Positions 43,657-50,851 of a stretch of DNA of 64,000 nucleotides are shown here, piece by piece. This DNA is from Chryseobacterium salivictor (GTDB lineage Bacteria > Bacteroidota > Bacteroidia > Flavobacteriales > Weeksellaceae): NCBI RefSeq assembly GCF_004359195.1, contig NZ_CP037954.1:248001-312000 (forward strand). Reading direction: 5' to 3'. Under the pieces are notes generated by a model, which saw nothing but the letters and a program-made list of their open reading frames with translations, searched no databases and was not told where the DNA came from. The position numbers were made by a program, and so were the translations under genes. Every line of letters begins with the position of its first letter. Position 1 is the stretch's first letter.

Positions 43657-44916
43657 TTAAATTTTATTGAGCTGCATAATTTCTAAATCAAATTCTTTTG
43701 ATGCTACCAAAAGATGGTCAAAAATATCTGCCATTATCCCCTCATAATTTACCCATGCGGAATCGTTTGTGAAACAATAAATTTCCAACGGCATTCCATG
43801 AGGCGTATTCTCCAGCTGCCTCACAATCAAGGTTCCTTTTTGATCGATATGCTTATTATTTCTAAGATAATTAAAGGTATATTCCCGAAAAACCCCAATA
43901 TTAGTCAGTTGCCTGCCATTAATAACAAGTTCTGAATTTTCGATATGCGACCGTTCTTCGATTATTTCATCTTTCATTTCCTGAAGATAATCTCGGAGTA
44001 AATTAATTTTAGACAACCGGTCCACCTCTTCTAAATTTAAAAATTTGAAAGACTTAATATTAAAAATAATGGAGCGCTTAATTCTTCTGGTATTGCTCTC
44101 TGACATGACCTGAAGATTTTTAATTTCTGTGGTCAGAAAGTCATAAGTCGGAATGGTAGAGATCGTCTTATCGAAATTCTGAATTTTCGTTGTTAAAAGA
44201 TTTAAATCGACAATGGTTCCTTCCAGATTGTATTTCGGGATGCCAATCCAGTCACCTACTTTTAAATTTTTAGAAGTTGCGACATGAATCCCAGTAACAA
44301 AACCAAGAATCGTATCGCGGAAAACCAAAACCAGAACGGCGGTAATTGCTCCCAAACTGCCAACGATTGCAGAACCGCTGATTCCGAAAATCACACAAAT
44401 TGCAACAACGGAGGACACGAAGATTCCGAAAATTTTGACGGTTTGCGAAACTGCATTCAATGCAATAATTTTATAATAATCTTTTTTGATGACGAAGAAA
44501 TTGCGGAAAGCACTCATCCCCCGGTACAGCATTCCAGCCACCACAAAAACGATGAATAAACCCATCATTCTTTCTAAGAAAGTAAAGCTTTTTGGGTGTC
44601 GGTAGAAAATAGAAAACAGGGCATAACTACCGAAAAGCAACGCAATGATATGGGAAAACGAATTTGTAATTCTCGCAGCATAAATGGACTTCAGAACAGG
44701 ATATTTATCTTTATCAAAAAATAACTTAAAAATAGTATTAATTACCAGTTTGAAAAGAAAATCAACCAAGTAGATTATGCCTACAAAGAAAGCAAATTTC
44801 AATAAAATCTGAAGAAGCAGCACCCAACTATCCGGCGAATGATCTCTCACAAAAAAGTGAATCGAGTCGCTTACAGTCTGCAGTAAATCTTTAGTATCTA
44901 TCAGATCTTTATTCAT
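43657..44916 (-). CDS. MscS-family mechanosensitive channel
   Basis: A 419-residue membrane protein from the ATG at 44916. It has five or so hydrophobic segments (LLQILLKFAFFVGIIYLVDF; SHIIALLFGSYALFSI; FIVFVVAGMLY), then the MscS pore helix GSAIVGSLGAITAVLVLVF and the beta domain DWIGIPKYNLEGTIVDLNLLT. It resembles the YbdG/MscM group with a longer C-terminal domain. The frame also opens from 44973. A TAnnTTTG box ends 5 nt before the ATG, giving almost no leader. It releases solutes on osmotic downshock. Confidence 0.88.
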   Translation of the reverse strand: MNKDLIDTKDLLQTVSDSIHFFVRDHSPDSWVLLLQILLKFAFFVGIIYLVDFLFKLVINTIFKLFFDKDKYPVLKSIYAARITNSFSHIIALLFGSYALFSIFYRHPKSFTFLERMMGLFIVFVVAGMLYRGMSAFRNFFVIKKDYYKIIALNAVSQTVKIFGIFVSSVVAICVIFGISGSAIVGSLGAITAVLVLVFRDTILGFVTGIHVATSKNLKVGDWIGIPKYNLEGTIVDLNLLTTKIQNFDKTISTIPTYDFLTTEIKNLQVMSESNTRRIKRSIIFNIKSFKFLNLEEVDRLSKINLLRDYLQEMKDEIIEERSHIENSELVINGRQLTNIGVFREYTFNYLRNNKHIDQKGTLIVRQLENTPHGMPLEIYCFTNDSAWVNYEGIMADIFDHLLVASKEFDLEIMQLNKI

Positions 44917-44921
44917 CCCAG

Positions 44922-44929
44922 CAAAAATA
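44922..44929 (-). promoter_or_regulatory. -7 box of the MscS-type gene
   Basis: TATTTTTG on the minus strand, exact match, followed by CTGGG and the ATG. A -33 TTG at the normal distance was not found. Confidence 0.45.
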
Positions 44930-44985
44930 AGAATTCTGTTTGTCTTTCGCAGATTTATAAGTACATTTAACAAAATTTAGTAACG

Positions 44986-45471
44986 ATGGACACTACTTTA
45001 ATTGAAATTGTCAGTATTATATTATTAGTTCTTGGGATTTTAGGGACTTTTCTGCCCGTTTTGCCGGGATTATTATTGAGCTTAGCGGGTTTGTTGATTT
45101 ATAAATTCGGAACAGATGCACCTTTATCCATGGTTTATGTCTGGATTTTCGTTTTCCTCACCATTCTGTCGACCGTTCTCAATTATGTAATTCCGGCCAG
45201 AACCAACCGGAAATACGGCGGCACGCGTTGGGGAAGTGTAGGTTCGGTGGTGGGAACATTTGTCGGACTATTTTTCATTCCTGTTCCGTTCGGATTTTTA
45301 ATCGGGATGTTTCTGGGCGTTTTCATCGGCGAATTACTGCACGATGCCTCCGATAAAAAGAAAGCCTGGAATTCTACCAAAGGTGCTTTAATTGGATTTC
45401 TCTACGGAACAGGTTTCAATTTCATCGTGGGATTGGCAATGTTTTTGGTAGTTTTAATTGATCTGTTTTAA
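44986..45471 (+). CDS. DUF456-domain membrane protein
   Basis: A 161-residue membrane protein. DUF456 marks: ILGTFLPVLPGLLLSLAGLL near the N terminus, PARTNRKYGGTRWGSVGSVV in the middle, and IGMFLGVFIGELLHDASDKK with an amphipathic charged stretch, then a final pair of hydrophobic segments. The family has no known function. It is followed after 12 nt by a lipoprotein gene, likely in the same transcript, and divergent from the MscS-type gene. Confidence 0.9.
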   Translation: MDTTLIEIVSIILLVLGILGTFLPVLPGLLLSLAGLLIYKFGTDAPLSMVYVWIFVFLTILSTVLNYVIPARTNRKYGGTRWGSVGSVVGTFVGLFFIPVPFGFLIGMFLGVFIGELLHDASDKKKAWNSTKGALIGFLYGTGFNFIVGLAMFLVVLIDLF

Positions 45472-45483
45472 AAAACCAATCCT

Positions 45484-46104
45484 ATGATTTACAAAATATT
45501 AGTAAGCTCACTGACTTTTTTCACTTTGGCAACCTGTCAGAGTCACACTCCAGCAAATGCAACAAAAACAGGCAAAGTAAAAAACACCACAGTTATAACG
45601 GATTCCAGTTCGCAACCTATTCCCAAAAAAGAAGCGTCGGCAATGTCGACAGTTGTGCCACCCGATGACCAACCAGTGAAAACGGCAGAAAAGGAGCAAT
45701 CAATCTCAAATAAAAAAAATGTGGTTTATTTCAAAGAAGGCGAAAACAAATTCCTGAAGGAATATGAGATGAATGTCACCTTCAAAAGAATGCTTGAAGA
45801 CAGCCGCTGCCCGAAAGACGTACAATGCGTCTGGGCCGGAAATGCAATGGCAGAAATAGAAGTGATGGGTATTTATACCAGACCTGTAATTTTACAGCTC
45901 AGCACGATGAATGATGCAAGCAGAAGCTATTACAATACCCAAAACTTCAATGGATATAAGATTTCGCTGGTCGAAGTAAGTCCGGACATCACTTCTGCCA
46001 AGGGATTTAAAGCATTAAAAGGAAGCTACAAAATTGCTCTTCAGTTTGAAAAAGAAACGCCGGGAGATTCCCCAACTCAGAAAGGAGGGATTACCACGAA
46101 ATAG
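45484..46104 (+). CDS. Putative lipoprotein with CPKDVQCVW-type domain
   Basis: A 206-residue protein. The N terminus (YKILVSSLTFFTLATCQS) looks like a lipoprotein signal with the modified cysteine at about 19, followed by a low-complexity Ser/Thr/Lys linker to about residue 75. The C-terminal domain contains EDSRCPKDVQCVWAGNAMAE, a cysteine pair pattern that recurs in short Bacteroidota proteins of unknown role. It probably sits in the envelope. It overlaps the convergent ung gene by 14 nt. I do not recognise a function. Confidence 0.75.
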   Translation: MIYKILVSSLTFFTLATCQSHTPANATKTGKVKNTTVITDSSSQPIPKKEASAMSTVVPPDDQPVKTAEKEQSISNKKNVVYFKEGENKFLKEYEMNVTFKRMLEDSRCPKDVQCVWAGNAMAEIEVMGIYTRPVILQLSTMNDASRSYYNTQNFNGYKISLVEVSPDITSAKGFKALKGSYKIALQFEKETPGDSPTQKGGITTK

Positions 46105-46732
46105 GATTTATCTTTTTCGATTTCAAATAATCATTAATCTGCGAAAAGGGTTTGCTTCCATAAAAACCCCGATAAACCGAAAACGGTGACGGATGCGCAG
46201 ATTTTACGATAAAATGTTTGGAGGAATCAATCAGTTCCTCTTTTTTTTGTGCAAATGCGCCCCATAAAACGAAGACTACATTTTCCTTTTTATCTGAAAT
46301 CTCTTTAATGATAAAATTAGTGAATTTTTCCCAGCCTAGATTTTTGTGAGAATTCGGTTCATGGGCTTTCACTGTCAAGGTGGCATTCAATAGCAAAACG
46401 CCCTGTTTCGCCCAGTCATCGAGGTCTGTTCTGGATCTTTCAATTCCCAGATCATCTTTCAGTTCTTTAAAAATATTTTTAAGCGAAGGCGGTGCTTTTA
46501 CTTTTTCAGAAACAGAAAAACACAGACCGTTCGCCTGATCACCATTATGATAAGGATCCTGTCCGATGATCACTACTTTTACGTTTTCAAAAGGAGTTAA
46601 ATCCAACGCTCTGTATATTTCCTCTTTTGGCGGAAAACATTTTTGTGTTGCATAAGCTTCTTCTACTTTTCGGCAAATATTTTCGAAATATCCGGTGTTT
46701 GTAATCGGAGAAAGAATTTCAGTCCAGGTCAT
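46091..46732 (-). CDS. ung: Uracil-DNA glycosylase
   Basis: A 213-residue family 1 Ung. The water-activating D59 lies in VIIGQDPYHNGDQANGLCFS, the DNA-intercalation and catalytic loop is HPSPFSVYRG with H180, and VLLLNATLTVKAHEPNSH is the conserved middle motif. It removes uracil from DNA and starts base-excision repair. Length and motifs are standard. Its end overlaps the lipoprotein gene convergently by 14 nt, which is tight but possible. Confidence 0.95.
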   Translation of the reverse strand: MTWTEILSPITNTGYFENICRKVEEAYATQKCFPPKEEIYRALDLTPFENVKVVIIGQDPYHNGDQANGLCFSVSEKVKAPPSLKNIFKELKDDLGIERSRTDLDDWAKQGVLLLNATLTVKAHEPNSHKNLGWEKFTNFIIKEISDKKENVVFVLWGAFAQKKEELIDSSKHFIVKSAHPSPFSVYRGFYGSKPFSQINDYLKSKKINPISW

Positions 46733-46783
46733 TGTATGATTTGATGATTAATTGATGTGGTGATGTGGTAATGTGGTGATTTT

Positions 46784-47290
46784 TTAAATGGCGCTTAATT
46801 CAAAAATAATATTTTCCGGGTACTTTTCATCCTTTCGTTTTTTGCTTAAAACAAATTTTGTTTTCTCGAGTAATTTTATAGAGTCCAAATTATTTTTATT
46901 GGTAAAAGCTTCGATTTTCTTTAAGTTCAAATCATTGAAACCATAATCCAAAATACAGTTTACGGCTTCCGACATGATTCCTTTTCCCTGATAATTCGGC
47001 AGTAATTCATATCCTAGTTCAGCCGTAGATTTATCTTTAGAAAAATTCCACAGGCAAATTGTGCCTATTAATTTCGGGTCATTTTGGAGCGCAATTCCCA
47101 GAAAAACGATTTCTTCATTCTCCGCTTTTCTTTTTATATTTAAAATAAAATAGAGCGCTTCAAAAGAATCTTTCGGAGGATCGCGGTGAAGAAAATCATT
47201 AATTTCAATATTGCTTCTAATGTTTAGAATGTCGTGGGCATCATATTCTGTGACCGTTCGCAAAATTAATCTTTCAGTAGAAAACTTCAT
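46784..47290 (-). CDS. GNAT acetyltransferase (RimJ/RimL type)
   Basis: A 168-residue GNAT protein: STERLILRTVTEYDAHDIL at the N terminus, AELGYELLPNYQGKGIMSEA (motif A with Q-x-x-G-x-G) and GFNDLNLKKIEAFTNKNNLD SIKLLEK-type end, typical of the RimJ/RimL group that acetylates ribosomal or other proteins. The acceptor is unknown. It is divergent from mutS2. A TATCTTTG box ends 4 nt before its ATG, so the mRNA is likely leaderless or nearly so. Confidence 0.88.
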   Translation of the reverse strand: MKFSTERLILRTVTEYDAHDILNIRSNIEINDFLHRDPPKDSFEALYFILNIKRKAENEEIVFLGIALQNDPKLIGTICLWNFSKDKSTAELGYELLPNYQGKGIMSEAVNCILDYGFNDLNLKKIEAFTNKNNLDSIKLLEKTKFVLSKKRKDEKYPENIIFELSAI

Positions 47291-47294
47291 CTTT

Positions 47295-47302
47295 CAAAGA
47301 TA
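47295..47302 (-). promoter_or_regulatory. -7 box of the RimJ/RimL-type gene
   Basis: TATCTTTG on the minus strand, exact match, followed by AAAG and the ATG at 47290. Confidence 0.6.
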
Positions 47303-47349
47303 TAATTTAGAAATTAATTTTGCATTGCCGAAACCGTTGTTTCAAAACT

Positions 47350-47382
47350 TTTGTAACTATGGTGTCAAAATAAGTAAATTTG
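47350..47382 (+). promoter_or_regulatory. Promoter of mutS2
   Basis: TTTG at 47350-47353 and TAAATTTG at 47375-47382 with 21 nt between them, the clearest sigma-A promoter next to a coding gene in the window. With the start point 4 nt after the box, transcription would begin at 47386, which is the GTG start codon. Confidence 0.75.
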
Positions 47383-47385
47383 CGT

Positions 47386-49536
47386 GTGCATATACAAAAA
47401 GAAGATTTAAACGAACTCGAATTTCCGGAACTTTTGGCGGAGATTTCCCCTTTTGCTTTCTCGAAAAAAACGGCAGCTAAAATTGCAGCCATCCGACCAT
47501 TTGATATTGATGAGGCCGAATTATCCTTAAAAAAAGTGGCCGAATATTTATCGAGTTTTGAAAGTGACAACGCGATTCCTTTCAGCGAATTTGAAGATAT
47601 CGACGCAGAATTAAAACTGATGCTGATTGAAAATTTCAGATTAGACAATGCGGCTTTCCTGAAAATAAAAAGTTTGACGGAGCAAATTGCCCGGCTTCAA
47701 AAATTTTATCCCGCGTATGAAGATTTATTTCTTCATCTCAATAACGATGTTAAAGATCTAGAATACCGGAAGGAAATCGTCGATAAAATCGACAAGGTTT
47801 TCAACCGTTTTGGCGAAGTGAAAAGCGACTCGTCTCCAGTTCTGAAAACTTTGCGGGCTGATATTTCCCACGCCAAAAAAACAATTCAGGAAAACTTTAA
47901 CCGGGCACTCACCGCGCTTTCTTCCACTGATTTTCTGGATGATATCCGCGAGAGCATTGTAGACGACCAAAGGGTTTTAGCCGTAAAATCCGGTTATAAA
48001 AAACGGGTTCCTGGAAGAGTTCTGGGACTTTCTAAAACCGGCTCGATTACTTATATCCAACCTGAATCGGTGGTGAAACATCAGTTTAAATTACGGGAAG
48101 ATATTGAAGAAGAAAAGAAAGAAGTCGATAAAATATTGCGGAAATTAACCTTTGAAATTTCAGAATTTCAACCTCAACTTTATTCTTACCAAAAATATAT
48201 TTTTGATTTGGATGTCACACGGGCCAAAGCAAAATTCGCTGAAAAAATCGGCGGTATTTTACCCAAAATCAACCGTCACCGAACGATGCGCCTGATCAAC
48301 GCTTTTCATCCATTATTGCTGATTAGAAATCAAGTTGAAAAGAAAAAAATATTTCCACAGACTTTAACCTTAACCGAACAGAACCGCATTTTGTGTATTT
48401 CCGGACCGAATGCCGGTGGGAAATCGATTACTTTGAAAACCGTCGGCTTACTGCAACTGATGATTCAGAGTGGGATTCTTGTTCCGGTTCATCCGAGATC
48501 TGAAATGTTTTTCTTTGATAAATTAATGACCGATATCGGCGACAATCAATCGATAGAAAACCATCTTTCGACGTACTCTTCGCGGCTCAAAAAAATGTCG
48601 AAAATCATTCGGGAAGCCGATGCCAAAACGCTATTGCTCATCGACGAATTCGGAACGGGTTCTGATCCCGAGTTGGGAGGTGCTTTAGCAGAAGCTTTTC
48701 TGGAATTCTTCTACGACAAGAAAAGTTTTTCGATTATTACAACGCATTACACCAACATTAAGCTCGTCATCGAACAGTTGCCCAATGCGCAAAATGCAGC
48801 AATGCTTTTTGATGAACATTCTCTGGAACCACTGTACAAATTAGAAGTCGGACAAGCCGGAAGCTCATTCACCTTTGAAGTTGCCGAGAAAAACAAAATC
48901 CCGAAATTCATCATTGAATCTGCTAAAAAGAAAGTGGAACACGATATTATTAATCTGGATAAAACGATTGTAAAATTACAGCAGGAAAAATTTGAAGTCG
49001 AAAAGCTGAAAACCGACCTGACAGAAAAAAGAGATTCCACTCAAAACAAAAAAGAAAATCTGGAAAAACTGAATGAGCAACTGGAGCAGAAACTTTTTAA
49101 TTTTCAGAAACTCTACGAAGACGAACACCGCAAGCTGCAGTTCGGAAATAAAATTGAAGCATTCATCGATTCTTATGTCAAAGGGAAATCGCGGAAACTG
49201 GTCGTGGCAGATTTTGTAAAAATTCTGGAGCAGGAAAAGTTCCGCAAACTCGGCGCTGATAAAGATGAAAATAAAAAGCTGCAGATCGTAAAACGCAAAA
49301 TCACACAGCAGTTAAAGAAAGTGGATGTTCGGGAAAAAATCGTGGAGACCAATGAAAAACTGGAAGACAAACGCCAAAAAGAACGCGCCGTCTGGATGAA
49401 AGTTGGCCAGCGTGTCCGAATAAAAGGATCCGCAAGCGTAGGAACCATCGATAAAATAGAGAAAAACGGGAAAGTTTCCGTAAACTACGGAAGTTTCAAA
49501 ACGCAGATTTCTGGTGATGAGTTGGAGCGGATTTAA
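47386..49536 (+). CDS. mutS2: MutS2-family ATPase lacking the Smr domain
   Basis: A 716-residue MutS2-type protein. The N-terminal core and clamp (residues 1 to about 310) are followed by the ATPase: Walker A GPNAGGKS (from residue 340), LLIDEFGTGSDPELGGALAE with Walker B, and TTHYTNIKL. A long coiled coil and KVGQRVRIKGSASVGTIDKI end the protein. The Smr nuclease domain with HGxGTGxL of Bacillus MutS2 is absent, so it may bind branched or stalled structures without cutting. The GTG start puts HIQKEDLNELEFPELL at the N terminus; translation would be leaderless. Confidence 0.9.
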   Translation: MHIQKEDLNELEFPELLAEISPFAFSKKTAAKIAAIRPFDIDEAELSLKKVAEYLSSFESDNAIPFSEFEDIDAELKLMLIENFRLDNAAFLKIKSLTEQIARLQKFYPAYEDLFLHLNNDVKDLEYRKEIVDKIDKVFNRFGEVKSDSSPVLKTLRADISHAKKTIQENFNRALTALSSTDFLDDIRESIVDDQRVLAVKSGYKKRVPGRVLGLSKTGSITYIQPESVVKHQFKLREDIEEEKKEVDKILRKLTFEISEFQPQLYSYQKYIFDLDVTRAKAKFAEKIGGILPKINRHRTMRLINAFHPLLLIRNQVEKKKIFPQTLTLTEQNRILCISGPNAGGKSITLKTVGLLQLMIQSGILVPVHPRSEMFFFDKLMTDIGDNQSIENHLSTYSSRLKKMSKIIREADAKTLLLIDEFGTGSDPELGGALAEAFLEFFYDKKSFSIITTHYTNIKLVIEQLPNAQNAAMLFDEHSLEPLYKLEVGQAGSSFTFEVAEKNKIPKFIIESAKKKVEHDIINLDKTIVKLQQEKFEVEKLKTDLTEKRDSTQNKKENLEKLNEQLEQKLFNFQKLYEDEHRKLQFGNKIEAFIDSYVKGKSRKLVVADFVKILEQEKFRKLGADKDENKKLQIVKRKITQQLKKVDVREKIVETNEKLEDKRQKERAVWMKVGQRVRIKGSASVGTIDKIEKNGKVSVNYGSFKTQISGDELERI

Positions 49537-49559
49537 AATTTAAATAAACTTAAATAAAT

Positions 49560-49590
49560 AATGCGAGATTTTTCAATCCCGCATTTTTTA
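49560..49590. terminator. Terminator between mutS2 and the HD hydrolase gene
   Basis: ATGCGAGATT and AATCCCGCAT pair over a TTTC loop, followed by T's on the plus strand. It lies 24 nt after the mutS2 stop and ends 23 nt before the convergent gene's stop. Confidence 0.85.
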
Positions 49591-49612
49591 TTTGTATCCA
49601 AAATATTACAAA

Positions 49613-50203
49613 TCAGCTTTCCAACTTGCCTTCGTCAATTGCTTTTCTAAGCAAAATATCAAACGCTTCTCCCATTTCTTCGGAAGCCTTTCTCACTGCT
49701 TTGCCTACGATATTTTCAACCTGGTGCGGCTGTATTCCAGCTTCCGTCCAGCTGACACCATCACCATAAACATTTAAAATAAAAGGCATTATCCGGTCGA
49801 CGGCACAGGCGAAAACGGCGTCCGGAGTTTCTTCGGCTTCAAACTCAATCCAAAGACTAAGAAAATCAGAACTTAAAGGTTCATTCAATATGCCGAACGT
49901 CTTCTTTGCAGCTGCCAATTCTCTTTCATATTTACCGGTCATTGCACTTTCGTCAAAAATAAAAGTATCACCGGCTTCGATTTCAACCACATCGTGAATA
50001 GAAAGCATTTTGATGACCCGCAGAAGATCGATTTGTTTTTTATCTTTTGCATAAGGCCATAAAATCTGCGCAAAAACCACGATTTGCCAACTGTGTTCGG
50101 CAGTATTTTCCCGGCGTGAATTATCCAGATTAAAGTTTCTGCGATTCACATTCTTCAACTCATCCAGGGCGAGAATAAAATTTATTTCTTTTTCTAAAAC
50201 CAT
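49613..50203 (-). CDS. HD-domain hydrolase (YfbR/HD_3 type)
   Basis: A 196-residue HD-superfamily protein. The metal-binding histidine and aspartate pattern is visible in RRENTAEHSWQIVVFAQILW and KMLSIHDVVEIEAGDTFIF (HD), with a later AVDRIMPFILN that gives the last Asp. It resembles the YfbR-like 5'-deoxynucleotidases, but the substrate is not proven. It ends in front of the mutS2 terminator; upstream there is a 489-nt gene-free gap. Confidence 0.88.
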   Translation of the reverse strand: MVLEKEINFILALDELKNVNRRNFNLDNSRRENTAEHSWQIVVFAQILWPYAKDKKQIDLLRVIKMLSIHDVVEIEAGDTFIFDESAMTGKYERELAAAKKTFGILNEPLSSDFLSLWIEFEAEETPDAVFACAVDRIMPFILNVYGDGVSWTEAGIQPHQVENIVGKAVRKASEEMGEAFDILLRKAIDEGKLES

Positions 50204-50410
50204 GTTGCTAATTTCGGAAAAAAAAGCTCGGAACTTATAAAAAGTTCATTTTTCGGATCAAGTATAAAACTTGGGGAGAAAGATATAAATATTTAATTTT
50301 GAAGAATGTTAACTTCTTAAATTCCTGCTGATCTAAACAAGCAATAAAGAGGAGCCAGACCTTCAATTATTCTACAAATACCGATATTCACCTCCTGAAA
50401 CCATGATAAG

Positions 50411-50431
50411 AGTCAGCATACAGTCAGCATA
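50411..50431. repeat. Tandem 11-bp repeat in the gap near tRNA-Phe
   Basis: AGTCAGCATA occurs twice, 11 nt apart (50411-50420 and 50422-50431). It lies in a 489-nt gap (50204-50692) without an ORF of credible type; the rest is plain AT-rich sequence with a second tandem at 50595. Confidence 0.7.
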
Positions 50432-50594
50432 AGCCAGGGGTTGGTATGGGGATGAGTGCACTTTGGTTATGTGGAGAAATGGGTATAGTTTGCGAAGCTC
50501 CAATATCTTTTTAGCTCCCGCACAGAAATCCGATTGCTGACTAAGGACTGTATCATTTTCACATTATTCAAAATTTTTGCCTAGTCCCCAAGTT

Positions 50595-50620
50595 TTGATA
50601 CTGATCCTTGATACTGATCC
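50595..50620. repeat. Tandem 13-bp repeat in the gap near tRNA-Phe
   Basis: TTGATACTGATCC occurs twice, directly adjacent (50595-50607, 50608-50620), about 70 nt from the tRNA gene. Confidence 0.75.
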
Positions 50621-50656
50621 CATTTTTCGTGCGTAAATCGTGCTAAACCAAAAAAA

Positions 50657-50681
50657 ATCACCTACGAAAATCGTAAGTGAT
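50657..50681 (-). terminator. Terminator of the tRNA-Phe gene
   Basis: ATCACTTACGA and TCGTAGGTGAT pair on the minus strand with one mismatch, followed by seven or more T's. It begins 11 nt past the tRNA 3' end. Confidence 0.82.
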
Positions 50682-50692
50682 TGTAATTAAAG

Positions 50693-50765
50693 TGGTCTCT
50701 CCAGGAATCGAACCAGGGACACATGGATTTTCAATCCATTGCTCTACCAACTGAGCTAAGAGACC
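50693..50765 (-). tRNA. tRNA-Phe(GAA)
   Basis: A 73-nt tRNA on the minus strand. The acceptor stem GGTCTCT pairs with AGAGACC, the D-arm is AGCTCAGTTGGTAGAGC, the anticodon loop is TTGAAAA with anticodon GAA, and the T-arm includes GGTTCGATTCC. The 3' CCA is not encoded and must be added by the CCA enzyme. A good promoter lies 16 nt upstream and a terminator follows. It stands alone. Confidence 0.96.
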
Positions 50766-50784
50766 TTTCGTTAATTGAGTGGTG

Positions 50785-50816
50785 CAAAAGTAACAACTTT
50801 ATCCTTACCATGCAAA
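50785..50816 (-). promoter_or_regulatory. Promoter of tRNA-Phe
   Basis: TTTG at 50816-50813 and TACTTTTG at 50792-50785 on the minus strand, spaced by 20 nt. The start point is expected near 50781, giving a 16-nt leader. It serves as a local standard for other promoters here. Confidence 0.82.
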
Positions 50817-50851
50817 TCATTTGCAAACTAATTTTAACAATTTTAACAATA

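Noticed and set aside
45484..46732. 14-nt convergent overlap of the lipoprotein and ung genes as a frameshift sign
   Set aside because: Both proteins end normally for their families; convergent overlaps of this size are common.
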